64,000 nt of DNA from Desulfuromonadaceae bacterium (GCA_028687585.1 JAQTZV010000013.1:1-64000); one strand, 5' to 3'; numbered from the stretch's first letter, positions 51,972 through 60,769 are shown. Program-made: numbers and translations. Notes: generated from the sequence alone by a model not told the origin.

Positions 51972-52485
51972 GTTTGGTTCTCCTTGCCGACGCCATGACT
52001 CGTGCACACACTTCTTCATGAGTCAGGCCGGCGCATTTGATCGTGATATCCGCATACTTCGTGTACAGGGTAAGGCGCTCGTGAAACATATCGGCAAAAT
52101 TCTGGTCCACCCTTTTTGCCAGACCTCTGGTGCTGTAGTCATGAATTCGTGCTTCAAGTGTGGTCATATCGGCATCAAGAAAAACGACAATGCCGTCAGA
52201 TTTGAGGTGAATCATGGCACGGTCACTGTATACTGCGCTGCCTCCCGTGGCAATAATACAGTTACTGACGGAAAGCCCCAGAAGTACGTCTTCCTCAATT
52301 TTCCGCAGGAGTTCGTACCCGTCTCTGTCAACAATATCCTGCAATGTCCGTCCCGTTGACGTCTGAATGAGCAGGTCCGTATCGACAAAGTTTCGTGATG
52401 AGCGCTTCGCCAGGATTACGCCGATGGTGCTCTTTCCAGCTCCCGGCATGCCGATCAGGATTAGATTTGAGGGTGTTTGTGTCAT
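51955..52485 (-). CDS. aroK: Shikimate kinase
   Basis: The 176-residue enzyme phosphorylates shikimate for aromatic amino acids. Walker A is GMPGAGKSTIG, the shikimate-binding Asp is in FVDTDLLIQ, GGSAVY is the third motif, and RGLAKRVDQ the lid. Full length for the family. It is before the OYE gene in the same direction and about 20 bases after a small membrane peptide gene. Confidence 0.9.
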   Translation of the reverse strand: MTQTPSNLILIGMPGAGKSTIGVILAKRSSRNFVDTDLLIQTSTGRTLQDIVDRDGYELLRKIEEDVLLGLSVSNCIIATGGSAVYSDRAMIHLKSDGIVVFLDADMTTLEARIHDYSTRGLAKRVDQNFADMFHERLTLYTKYADITIKCAGLTHEEVCARVMASARRTKHVSSL

Positions 52486-52506
52486 AATTCTCTGATGCCG
52501 CCTTTA

Positions 52507-52578
52507 TCATTTCGTGAGTGCATCGTATACGGCAAATAAAGCCACCACAACTACGAGACAAATAAAAAATGATGTCAT
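52507..52578 (-). CDS. Small membrane peptide, 23 residues
   Basis: On the minus strand ATG 52578 follows AGGAGG at 52585-52590 by 6 bases, an ideal ribosome site. It encodes MTSFFI, then CLVVVVALFAV, then YDALTK and a TGA at 52507-52509: one membrane helix with a positive C-terminal end. It is too short for ordinary gene finding. The strong Shine-Dalgarno and the clean hydrophobic stretch argue that it is real. It could be a subunit of a membrane complex, a regulator peptide or a type I-like toxin, and there is no homologue I can name. Confidence 0.6.
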   Translation of the reverse strand: MTSFFICLVVVVALFAVYDALTK

Positions 52579-52664
52579 GTGTGCCCTCCTGGATGAAGCA
52601 TTTCAGTACTTCAGAATCAACACAAAATATTCAGATTCAGCAGGAGTATGCCGATGGTGCAAGT

Positions 52665-53525
52665 CTACGCGACCCGCATGGTCTGTTTCTTCGCTGACAA
52701 ATCGCTTCCGGTACGTAGTTCGTGCCTCTCAAGCACCGCAATGATATATGACTTGATGATCTCCCGACTTTCGGGCGATGCACTTGACAGCTTTTCACGT
52801 ATTCCGGCAAGCTCCCACTCATCATCACCCATCAGGAAAGCGACACAATCATCAAAGCTATCCTGCTCAAGCGGCGATAGCCCGCTTATCTCATCATCGT
52901 CAATATCCGGTATCAAGTCATATGCGGGAAAATCGTCATAGTTGGGCTTTATTTCATACTCCCCGCAGTCGCATTTTTGAGCATCCCGTACGGCCTGCTT
53001 CTTTGCAGACAAGTCAATACCCTTGTCCCTCTCCATCGCTTCAAGCGTTGCGAGGACATCAGCCAAGACTCTCTTCCTGCTTTCAGGTGTTGAATCAGTC
53101 AGTCTTTCCCGTATCCGCTCGGCGGGTGTTTGTTTCATACGTTCCCCTTTATCAGTGCGCAGTAGTAAGGTTTTACCTGTGAGCTCCTCCAGAATTCTCT
53201 CGCAGACACTATTCAGATTATCGTAAACATCCGTATTCAGAAACCTGAGTACCTTGATATTCAATGCGTTCAGATAAGCTGTCCTTACATCATCGTACTC
53301 AATCGCATCGTCAGTAAAATGTGAATCTCCGTCCAGCTCAATCGCCAATCTTTCAGATGGACAGTAAAAATCCAGAATGTATGCGCCAACACTGTGTTGC
53401 CGCCGGAATTTATAACCTCCAAGATTGCTATGCTGCAACATACTCCAGAGCTTGATTTCAGCCGGTGTGGAATTGTTGCGCAAATCCTTTCTGCGCGATT
53501 TCAATATCGGTCGGTTGTAGAGCAT
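52665..53525 (-). CDS. DUF559 endonuclease-like protein with repeated C-terminal module
   Basis: The 286-residue protein begins with a DUF559 (Vsr/very-short-patch-repair-like) domain: STPAEIKLWSMLQHSNLGGY, KFRRQHSVGAYILDFYCPSE and LAIELDGDSHF, where Asp, Glu and Asp form the expected nuclease centre. The rest has two similar blocks, ERIRERLTDSTPESRKRVLA with DLSAKKQAVRDAQ and GIREKLSSASPESREIIKSY with DLSAKKQTMRVA, separated by an acidic stretch (PDIDDDEISGL). The role is unclear; DNA cutting or repair is possible. An ATG near residue 129 with AGGGGAA in front could give a short form made of the C-terminal part alone. Confidence 0.78.
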   Translation of the reverse strand: MLYNRPILKSRRKDLRNNSTPAEIKLWSMLQHSNLGGYKFRRQHSVGAYILDFYCPSERLAIELDGDSHFTDDAIEYDDVRTAYLNALNIKVLRFLNTDVYDNLNSVCERILEELTGKTLLLRTDKGERMKQTPAERIRERLTDSTPESRKRVLADVLATLEAMERDKGIDLSAKKQAVRDAQKCDCGEYEIKPNYDDFPAYDLIPDIDDDEISGLSPLEQDSFDDCVAFLMGDDEWELAGIREKLSSASPESREIIKSYIIAVLERHELRTGSDLSAKKQTMRVA

Positions 53526-53559
53526 TGAAAAATATCCTTAAGATTGATGAAAGGCGACC

Positions 53560-53690
53560 ACCCCCTACCCCCTCCTTGAAAGGAAGGAGGGGGCTTTTTA
53601 GCGCCTCGCGTTCAAGTTCCCGGCGAAGATGTTTTGCTCTTTGGTTTGAGCCCCCCCTCCTGTTTTTAAGGAGGGGGCTGGGGGGGTGGT
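53560..53690. repeat. C-rich/G-rich inverted repeat pair
   Basis: ACCACCCCCTACCCCCTCC near 53560 and GGAGGGGGCTGGGGGGGTGGT near 53690 can pair over their length, and each contains its own CCTCCTT/AAGGAGG hairpin (53574-53600; 53656-53678). It looks like a dispersed palindromic repeat. The neighbouring bases 53691-53795 carry no gene on the plus strand; short open frames here are not credible. Confidence 0.6.
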
Positions 53691-53795
53691 AAGGTTTTCG
53701 TTTTTTGACTCTGTTTCTGTTTCTGTTTGGTTTGATTGCAGCAAAAATCGCCGGTTCGCTTTGCTTGAACCGGCCTACATTTGTAGCCCTTTCGT

Positions 53796-54914
53796 CTAAC
53801 GGCACAGTTTTCCAACGCATGAAACAACATCATCTAAATTCCAAAGCGTTACACAGTCATACAAATCATCATATTTCAGCATGTTCTGCGTTATGAGGTG
53901 GCTCAGTCTTTTTTCTGTGAAAAAGAAATCGCAGTACGGTAGTGCAGCAACTGCATGGCGAAAATCATGTAAATCATTTGCTTGAAACTTTTGCTTTTTA
54001 TCCCATCTGACAGCGGCATGAAGTCCAGAGTAAATCCTAAATGACGGTAATTGATCTACGATTTTTTTATGCTTGAACAAGTTATAAATCATGTTCGCTA
54101 TCAATTGGCCAGATTGACTATTTTCAAGTTCGTTTGGATCAGGTGGTGATCCAGTATTCCTTTCGAACATATATGCCATTAACTCTTTGAATTCGGTTTT
54201 ATAGAGATCAACCATGCCACCTAATTCACTCTGAAACATTTGATCAAAGGTATGATTTTCATTCTCATGCTCAAATTTGCCGATGTTCAATTTTTCAGCG
54301 CCACTTGGTGTGAAGGATATACTGAACGCTCCATTTTTACACATGGTATCAATCATTTCACCGAGAGTTATTGACCATAGCTGGTCAAAAGATGCCTTTT
54401 GTATCAGTAGATTAGTTTCAGAAGGAATGTTTTCATTTTCAGGTGTAACAAATCCTAAAATGTATGCCACTTTGGTCCACGCTAATTCCTGTAAAGAATG
54501 GACGGAAGAACCCAACTGACTCTCTAAAAAATGAAATATTTCCAAACAGACTCTTTCGTCACTTGATATTAGAGAGACCCCTTTTGAAAATTTATCGATT
54601 AAATCAACAGTCGTCATCAATGTAACAGGATCTGTTTGTTTAAGTATTTCGGCAAATACATCTTCACTAATCGGGAAAATATATTCGCCAGATGCTGCCA
54701 GTTTCTCTGTCATTTCCAGCAACTGGCACTGTTTCTCGTTCTTTGATCTATCAAGCTTCGCATCACGTATCATTAGCCAGTATTTAGTGTCTAAATAGAT
54801 CTTTTTAAAACCAAGTAAGCTTACTCCCAGTTCAAGTTTTTTCTTTTTAATGTAAGCACCCACTGTTTTTTCTGGTTCCTGCAGGTGTTTATCAAATGTA
54901 TTTACGATTCGCAT
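53796..54914 (-). CDS. Unrecognised 372-residue protein with PIN-like features
   Basis: The protein has no family I can name. Two places recall PIN-type nucleases: KIYLDTKYWLMIRDA near residue 38 (hydrophobic strand followed by an Asp) and NDLHDFRHAVAALPYCDFFF, then TEKRLSHLI, near residue 315-345 (acidic residues, then a strand with Thr). The middle 200 residues are helical. The gene is much richer in AT than its neighbours, a sign of recent arrival. It stands between a DUF559 gene and a wrecked restriction helicase, so a defence or toxin function is a reasonable guess. Confidence 0.72.
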   Translation of the reverse strand: MRIVNTFDKHLQEPEKTVGAYIKKKKLELGVSLLGFKKIYLDTKYWLMIRDAKLDRSKNEKQCQLLEMTEKLAASGEYIFPISEDVFAEILKQTDPVTLMTTVDLIDKFSKGVSLISSDERVCLEIFHFLESQLGSSVHSLQELAWTKVAYILGFVTPENENIPSETNLLIQKASFDQLWSITLGEMIDTMCKNGAFSISFTPSGAEKLNIGKFEHENENHTFDQMFQSELGGMVDLYKTEFKELMAYMFERNTGSPPDPNELENSQSGQLIANMIYNLFKHKKIVDQLPSFRIYSGLHAAVRWDKKQKFQANDLHDFRHAVAALPYCDFFFTEKRLSHLITQNMLKYDDLYDCVTLWNLDDVVSCVGKLCR

Positions 54915-55005
54915 AAGTAACTTCCGTAGGGCATACAGTGTTTATTGTTGAAATGTTTACCGATTGACCAGTTTTCGTATTGCTTCGCTTAGGCATCCCC
55001 TTCCT

Positions 55006-56258
55006 TCAAATCCCCAACCCCGGCAAACTCCCCACAATCTTCATCGTCTCCAAACTGACCGTAATCACCCGCATAAACAGCTCCAGCGGATAGCGCGGAG
55101 TTTTCATGGTATCCACCGCCCAGTCGTTGGCGTCGTTGACGATGCCGCTGTCCTTGTCGGTCTTCACGCACTGCCGCTCCACCACCCAGTCCAGCGCCGG
55201 TTTGCCGTTTACGATGTAGTCGTAGGCCTCCGGCGGAATGCCGGTGAGGGTGATTTTGTCATTGTAATGCAGCGTGGTGAGGTCTTTGTCTTTCCCCTTT
55301 TTGCCATATTTCATCTTCTCCACGCGGTAGTCGGCATCGGTTACTTCAATGGAATGGTACGTGCTGAAGACCACGCTCATGTGCAATGCGTCATGGCGCT
55401 TGATCATTTCCGCAGCGAGACGGGCCGGGTGGGTGGTTGCGGGGTAGCGCAATTCGTGAGTGAAAGTCTGAACCGTGTCGTCGTCCTTTTTGCGCTTTTT
55501 GCCGACGTCACTATCCGAACAGACGGCAAAGCTGTGGAGCGGGGTTTCGCTTTCCTGTGTCCATTCAGTGAGCGATTGCGACAGCAAGGAAAGACTGGGA
55601 CCAGAAACAGCACGCGCTTGCCCGCCCCGGCCAGGCTTTCGGCAACCTTCAGACTGGTGAAAGTCTTGCCGGTGCCACAGGCCATGATGAGCTTGCCCCG
55701 GTCGACTTGCGTCAGGCCGTTTTTGACGGCGGCCAGAGCGCTTGTCTGATGCGGACGCAGTTGCTTTTTGGCTTTAAGTACCGGCGGGCTTGCTGGCTGG
55801 TACTGGCTCCAGTCGATCTGGCTGTTTTCCAGGTCATGCAGGTCTATCTTGCTGACCGGCGGCTGCTGGCTGCACAGGGCATCTTCAGCGTGCTCGCTCC
55901 AGTGGATGGTGGTGGTGATAATAATGCGGTAGGTGAAGTGCGTTTTTCCGGATGCGGTAAAAAAGCTGTCGATGTCACTCTTTTGGACGCGGTAATCATC
56001 CGCGTAAAACTTGCACTGAATGGCATGGAACTCACCAGTGCCACTGGTTTTGACCACCAAATCAATGCCCGCATCGCGTCCATCCAATCCTTGCAGGGTT
56101 GCCCAGTCGGCATACGTCCAGACATCACTATACAAATCGTGGTAGATGGCTTCGTTGCGCAAGTAGGTACAGATCAGCTCTTCAAAATAGGTGCCTTTTT
56201 CGCGCTCGGTGACAGCGGCAGTGCGGAAGCCGTCCAACAGGGTTTTGAGTGTTTTCAT
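55006..56258 (-). pseudogene. Restriction endonuclease-helicase (type ISP/Mrr-DEAD-like) with frameshift and large deletion
   Basis: From ATG 56258 the front contains EREKGTYFEELICTYLRN, then GRDAGIDLVVKTSG and FHAIQCKFYADDY (an Mrr-type nuclease core), then the helicase Walker A KLIMACGTGKTFTSLK. Near 55590 the frame shifts (SLSLLSQSLTEWTQESETPL), and soon after STYHSI the sequence jumps to the far C-terminus (YDYIVNGKPALDWVVERQ; RYPLELFMRVITVSLETM). Intact proteins of this type have well over 1,000 residues with helicase and methylase parts; here about 400 remain. Confidence 0.85.
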
Positions 56259-56417
56259 ATAGTTGTTGGTTCCTTTAAGAGTCATTGAAAAAATTCAAAA
56301 TACCAATCCAAAACAATAATCACGCGGATCATCATTCGTAGGTCGGATTAGCATCCTCACCGCGTACACCGATATACCGTATCATGTACAAAAAACCATC
56401 CGGTTACGGCAAATTAC

Positions 56418-56963
56418 CTAGCCCGACTTACGAATCTCAAACCTCTCCCGTATTGCCTCGAACTCTTCGGCAAAGCCTTCCTTGGCAGACCAGCGGTGTA
56501 CCTCATTCAGATCTACGGGTTGGTCTCCGGCAACCAGCACGGCCTGTTCAAGACTCTGCCGATCTTTCCAGTGGTAGTAAGCGGCCAAACGATCCTTTAC
56601 GCTATCCGTGGGCGAAAGAAGGCGCAACACGCCTGTGTGGTAGGGAAGCGATGAAATTTTACCGGGCGGCTCGTCTCCAATAGCAAGTGGACCAGACGGA
56701 AATTCGATGAAGTAGTCGGTTTCCGGGTTCTTGAAGTATCGCTGCTCTTCAGTGAAATTGATTTCCGCAAGCGCCGCCCGGATTTTCTGGCGGCTCGTCA
56801 TACCGGTTGTGATGAAATCAAGGTCAAAGGAGCTGTATTTGTTGTCCGAATAAATGCAAATGCAGGCGCCACCCACCAGCACAACGTCTATACCCCTTGT
56901 GCGCAAGTGATCGGAAACAAACGCGGCCAGCTCTCCCAGTGACAATCCGGCCAATGCAATCAT
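56418..56963 (-). CDS. Nucleotidyltransferase-like protein (DUF6036/AbiEii-like)
   Basis: The 181-residue protein has a nucleotidyltransferase-like front, DVVLVGGACICIYSDNKYSS, then FDLDFITTG (the D-x-D acid pair), and a helical end DSVKDRLAAYYHWKDRQSLE, like UPF/AbiEii-type antitoxin or toxin partners. It overlaps the winged-helix gene by 4 bases (ATGA). Such pairs are known as candidate toxin-antitoxin modules. No direct proof of activity. Confidence 0.8.
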   Translation of the reverse strand: MIALAGLSLGELAAFVSDHLRTRGIDVVLVGGACICIYSDNKYSSFDLDFITTGMTSRQKIRAALAEINFTEEQRYFKNPETDYFIEFPSGPLAIGDEPPGKISSLPYHTGVLRLLSPTDSVKDRLAAYYHWKDRQSLEQAVLVAGDQPVDLNEVHRWSAKEGFAEEFEAIRERFEIRKSG

Positions 56964-57289
56964 AGCGGTTTTGCCCTGCGGCGCGGTCGCCGCCTATCGA
57001 GGAGGAGCCGTGACTGTAGATCTTGATCATAAAAAGTAAGTGCCTTGGTAAGGAGTGTTTTCAGCTCAGCCATAAACGGGTAGCGGGGATTGAAGACATA
57101 CAACCTGGTACGCCCGACGGTTCTGCTGACGAGCACACCGCCAGCCTCAAGCTTGTCGAGCTGCTTTTGCACCGGAGCAAGCGAAGACGTATAGAACGTC
57201 GCAATCTCCCGAGCATACCCCTCATCTCTGGCGGCAAGAAAAATGAGCACTCTTTCGCAGCTTATGGAACCAAGAATCGATTCAAGCAT
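56960..57289 (-). CDS. Winged-helix transcriptional regulator
   Basis: The 109-residue protein has a winged helix: CERVLIFLAARDEGYAREIA, TSSLAPVQKQLDKLEAGGVL and a wing TVGRTRLYVFNPRYPF. The basic tail DRRRPRRRAK is unusual. AGGAG lies 6 bases before the ATG. A perfect palindrome lies in its promoter, suggesting that it represses itself and the nucleotidyltransferase partner. Confidence 0.82.
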   Translation of the reverse strand: MLESILGSISCERVLIFLAARDEGYAREIATFYTSSLAPVQKQLDKLEAGGVLVSRTVGRTRLYVFNPRYPFMAELKTLLTKALTFYDQDLQSRLLLDRRRPRRRAKPL

Positions 57290-57310
57290 GTTCGACTCCT
57301 AATTTAATGT

Positions 57311-57332
57311 AGGTCATATGACCTTAATTATA
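57311..57332 (-). promoter_or_regulatory. -10 box and palindromic operator of the winged-helix gene
   Basis: On the minus strand TATAAT (57327-57332) is followed at once by AGGTCATATGACCT (57311-57324), a perfect 14-bp palindrome that should cover the transcription start. A clear -35 box was not seen. The operator probably binds the winged-helix protein made from 57289. Confidence 0.7.
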
Positions 57333-57376
57333 AGTCATTACAACAAGGTAACCTGAGTGTCAAGAAATAGAAAGCT

Positions 57377-58210
57377 TCAGTTACTGTGTGCCGGATAGAT
57401 AATCCGGCGGACAACGCAGGCGGCAGCGAAAAAGAGCAGATTGACCAAAACAATGGTGGCGCTGGCGGGAAGGTTGGAGATGATGGAAATAATAATGCCG
57501 ATAATAACCGAACTGCACCCCTGTATGGCGGCCAGCAGGATGCAGACTTTGAAACCACGCGCCAACTGCAGGGCACCGGCCGCCGGAACGATCAGCAGGG
57601 ACGAAATCAGCATGATACCGACCAGCTTCATCGCCAGAACCACCGACAGCGCGGTCAGCAGCACCAGTATGGAGTTGATGAATGATGTGTGGATACCGGA
57701 TACTTTGGCAAGCTCATCGCTGAATGAAATGGCAAACAGTTCGTGATAATAGAGCGTCAACATCAGCATGACCCCAAGACAGAGCAGTGCCGCAATCACC
57801 ACCTCTTCGCTCCGTATCGACAGGATATTGCCGAACAGATAACTGAGCAGATCAACGTTGTAGCCGCCACCCACACTTGCCAGAATAATACCGGCAGAAA
57901 TTCCGAGAGCAGAGACCAGGCCGATTGCGGCATCACCGCTTAACCGCCCTTTTTCAGTCAGCTTGAGAATGCCGAGAGAGGCGAGCAGGACGATCGGCAT
58001 CGTCACCAGCAGCGACATGACCGAATAGAACTTGAGCGCCAGGGCTATGGCAGTACTGCCGAACGTGACATGTGCCAGCCCGTCGCCGATCAACGATAAT
58101 CGGCGCAGGACCAGAAATACCCCAAGCACGGAGCAGAGCAGCGCAATCAGAGTACCCGCCAGCAGCGCCCGTTGAATAAATCCGTATGAGAGAATTTCGA
58201 GAAGATTCAT
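57377..58210 (-). CDS. znuB: Zinc/manganese ABC transporter permease
   Basis: The 277-residue membrane protein has eight or nine helices of the ABC-3 family: GTLIALLCSVLGVFLVLRRL at the front, IGDGLAHVTFG (the coupling region) and KLVGIMLISSLLIVPAAGAL late. It pairs with the ATPase and binding protein upstream. The start at 58210 overlaps the end region of znuC. Confidence 0.9.
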   Translation of the reverse strand: MNLLEILSYGFIQRALLAGTLIALLCSVLGVFLVLRRLSLIGDGLAHVTFGSTAIALALKFYSVMSLLVTMPIVLLASLGILKLTEKGRLSGDAAIGLVSALGISAGIILASVGGGYNVDLLSYLFGNILSIRSEEVVIAALLCLGVMLMLTLYYHELFAISFSDELAKVSGIHTSFINSILVLLTALSVVLAMKLVGIMLISSLLIVPAAGALQLARGFKVCILLAAIQGCSSVIIGIIISIISNLPASATIVLVNLLFFAAACVVRRIIYPAHSN

Positions 58211-58212
58211 GG

Positions 58213-58965
58213 TTAATGCCGGTGGCACATTAAATGCTGGGAATGCTCACCGAACAGGGACGACATTTCGGGTGAGCAGCAGAATTGATCAAAACTGCCG
58301 TAAAAAAGCAGCTTTTTATCAAGGTAGAGCATCTTGGAAGCATGCTCCCCTATGGCGCCGCTGTCATGTGTCACCAGCAACACCGTCACACCCCGTGTAC
58401 GGTTGATATCGGCAATCATGGCATAAAATCGTCCTCTGGTTTCCGGATCAAGGGCGGCGGTCGGCTCGTCCAGAACCAGCAGCTCCGGATCATTTACGAT
58501 GGCTCTGGCGAGCAAAACACGTTGCAGCTGACCGCCGGATAGTTCACCTATCAGTTTATATTTCAGATCTGAAATACCCAGATCATCCAGTATTATATCA
58601 ATTTTACCGGTATCGGCACGATTCAACCGTTTCGGAAAGCGTTTGAGTGATAACAAGCCGAGACCGACGGTTTCGTGTACCGTCGCTGGAAATACCGGAT
58701 TGACCAGATGGAGGCTTTGGGGAAGATACCCGATCTTATGCCAGTCGCGAAATCCTGACAGAGGGGAGCCAAACAGCGAAGCGGAACCATTACTGATGGT
58801 TACCAGGCCAAGCAACGCCTTGATCAATGTGCTTTTGCCGGAGCCGTTCGGTCCGACAATACCGACATAATCACCGCGTGCTACCTGAAAGGAAATGTCC
58901 TCAAGCACCTTCCCTTCCCGGTAGCTGCACGACAGCAGCTCGGTTGCCACTATTTCGCCCGGCAT
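58213..58965 (-). CDS. znuC: Zinc/manganese ABC transporter ATPase
   Basis: The 250-residue ATPase has Walker A GPNGSGKSTLIKA, signature ELSGGQLQRVLLARAI, Walker B LLVLDEPTAALD and the switch His in LLVTHDSGA. It powers import of the metal bound by ZnuA. Start overlaps the znuA end by 16 bases, and znuB follows directly. Confidence 0.93.
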   Translation of the reverse strand: MPGEIVATELLSCSYREGKVLEDISFQVARGDYVGIVGPNGSGKSTLIKALLGLVTISNGSASLFGSPLSGFRDWHKIGYLPQSLHLVNPVFPATVHETVGLGLLSLKRFPKRLNRADTGKIDIILDDLGISDLKYKLIGELSGGQLQRVLLARAIVNDPELLVLDEPTAALDPETRGRFYAMIADINRTRGVTVLLVTHDSGAIGEHASKMLYLDKKLLFYGSFDQFCCSPEMSSLFGEHSQHLMCHRH

Positions 58966-59924
58966 GCAAGCCCCTTTTGCAACTGTTCAAGATTGCGCTC
59001 CATCAACTCAAAGAAGCTGACAGTGCGGGAGAGATCATCCCTGGATACGTTATGAGCGCCATGGAGCATCAACACTCCGACACCCGCTTCCTTTGCCAGC
59101 GTCTCGGTGAGCCGGGGCGATAACAGCTCTTCGGCGAACAGGTACGCGGCGCCGGACGATTTGATCTCCCGGACAAGGGCGATCATGCGCTCCGCCGACG
59201 GCTCCGAATCAGATGAAATACCGCTGAGCGCGTGATAATCCAGATTGTAGCGTGCTGCCAGATAGCCAAAGGTATAGTGCCCGCCATGCAGAAGTTTTCT
59301 GGTCGAGCAGCTCTTGAGCCCGTCCCGGTAACGCTGGTCAAGCGCTGCCAGGCGTGCCTTCAAGGATACAGCATTCTGACGGTACCGTGTGCCGTTCGCC
59401 GGGTCGGCTGCAACAAAGCCGTCCATAATTGCATCCACCATGAGCTGGGCGTTGGTAAAATCGAGCCAGATGTGCGGATCCATCCCGGTATGGGCATGGC
59501 CGTGATCATGGTCGATAACACCCGTACCTGCTTCATGCTCGCCCTTCCCCGCTGCAGCCCGGTAACTGACGCGCGCTCCGGCATTAATTACCCGCAGAGT
59601 CCTGCTGTCAATACCGCTGATTATTTTTTCCGCCCACGGCTCCATATACTTACTGGTGTAAATAAACAATCCTGCCCGGCTGATCCTGATCATTTCTTCC
59701 GGTTTCGGTTCGAACGTATGCGGTTCAACACCGGGAGGCAGCAGCATGGTCACCTGCGCCTTGTCTCCTCCTATCGCACGGGCAAAATCATACAGGGGAA
59801 ACAGGGTGGTGACAACCTGCAAGCCGGCTGGAGGCTTCACTTCAGCTTTTTTGCAGCCGGCGGTAAACAGGGCGGCAGAGCATAGCAGGCAAAGTGCCGC
59901 TATTATGAACGTTCGAACCTTCAC
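58950..59924 (-). CDS. znuA: Zinc-binding periplasmic protein of ABC transporter
   Basis: The 324-residue protein has a lipoprotein-type signal (CLLCSAALFTAGC) and the cluster A-I metal-binding fold. Between the lobes is a His-rich loop (DHDHGHAHTGMDPHIW), typical of ZnuA and zinc preference. The later AEELLSPRLTETLAKEAGV is also conserved. It starts with an ATG overlapping the CvfB stop by 4 bases, so the znu genes share a transcript with cvfB. Confidence 0.92.
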   Translation of the reverse strand: MKVRTFIIAALCLLCSAALFTAGCKKAEVKPPAGLQVVTTLFPLYDFARAIGGDKAQVTMLLPPGVEPHTFEPKPEEMIRISRAGLFIYTSKYMEPWAEKIISGIDSRTLRVINAGARVSYRAAAGKGEHEAGTGVIDHDHGHAHTGMDPHIWLDFTNAQLMVDAIMDGFVAADPANGTRYRQNAVSLKARLAALDQRYRDGLKSCSTRKLLHGGHYTFGYLAARYNLDYHALSGISSDSEPSAERMIALVREIKSSGAAYLFAEELLSPRLTETLAKEAGVGVLMLHGAHNVSRDDLSRTVSFFELMERNLEQLQKGLACRAK

Positions 59925-60769
59925 ACTGCCGCCTTCGTTTGTACGCTTCTCAGCCGGATGCCGTCGGGAAGCATGGTGACTGCACCCTCTTTGTACAACC
60001 CGCCGAGCGCTTTTTTAAAACTCTTTTTGCTCAGGCGCAGCAGTGCGGCAATCGTATCAGGAGAGCTTTTGTCGGTCAGCGGCAGAAATCCGTTGCCTGC
60101 CGCAAGAGCTTCCAGGATGATTCTACGATCTTTTTCCGCCTCCTGCGCACCACCTTGACGCAGCGTGACGTCAACTTTGCCATCCTCCCTGATCCTCTTC
60201 ACATATCCGCGCAGACGCTCACCACAGGACGGCTTGACAACCAACTCGGTATGGAAAATCAATCCGCCGAACCGGTCATTGATAATCACCTTCGTACCAA
60301 GATCCGTCGTTGCATAGACCAGCAATGCAACTTCATCGCCTTCAGCCAGAGTATCGTCGACCGGAACGATAAATTTATCCAGCTTTGCCGATGCCGCTAT
60401 CCGCCCGCTGGAGTGAAGGTAGATCCGGACCAGCACCTGATTGCCGCGCCTGACCGGCTCCAACTGCTCACCAAACGGCAGCAGCAGGTCTTTTTCCAGT
60501 CCCCAGTCAAGAAACGACCCGACCGTTGTCGACTCAATAACCTTCAGCAGGGCAAATTCCCCCACTACGGCGCGGGGGCGTTTGGTAGTAGCCGTCAGGC
60601 GCTCTTCGGAATCAACGTAGACAAAGACATCAAGGAGAGTACCCACCTCCGCCCCCTTTGGAACAAGGCGCAGCGGCAGCAGCACATCTCCCCCGTCAGC
60701 CCTGAAAACAGCTCCGGATGGCGTGATACGGGCAATTTCGAGCTTATTGTAGTTACCAACCTGAAGCAT
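59921..60769 (-). CDS. CvfB-like S1-domain RNA-binding protein
   Basis: The 282-residue protein has several S1/OB folds: a first (GNYNKLEIARITPSGAVFRA), then TVGSFLDWGLEKDLLLPFGE and RLRGYVKRIREDGKVDVTLR, with a C-terminal winged helix (SKKSFKKALGGLYKEG). It matches CvfB/YitL, which binds RNA and alters virulence gene expression in Firmicutes. Its role here is unknown. The ATG has GGAG. It starts the unit cvfB-znuA-znuC-znuB. Confidence 0.88.
   Translation of the reverse strand: MLQVGNYNKLEIARITPSGAVFRADGGDVLLPLRLVPKGAEVGTLLDVFVYVDSEERLTATTKRPRAVVGEFALLKVIESTTVGSFLDWGLEKDLLLPFGEQLEPVRRGNQVLVRIYLHSSGRIAASAKLDKFIVPVDDTLAEGDEVALLVYATTDLGTKVIINDRFGGLIFHTELVVKPSCGERLRGYVKRIREDGKVDVTLRQGGAQEAEKDRRIILEALAAGNGFLPLTDKSSPDTIAALLRLSKKSFKKALGGLYKEGAVTMLPDGIRLRSVQTKAAV

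Noticed and set aside
53458..53820. 120-codon minus-strand frame over the C-rich repeat
   Set aside because: Its content comes from the palindromic repeat itself and it has no start signal.
55707..56288. 193-codon plus-strand frame opposite the broken helicase gene
   Set aside because: The minus-strand frame has clear restriction-nuclease and Walker A motifs, so the plus-strand frame is its antisense shadow.
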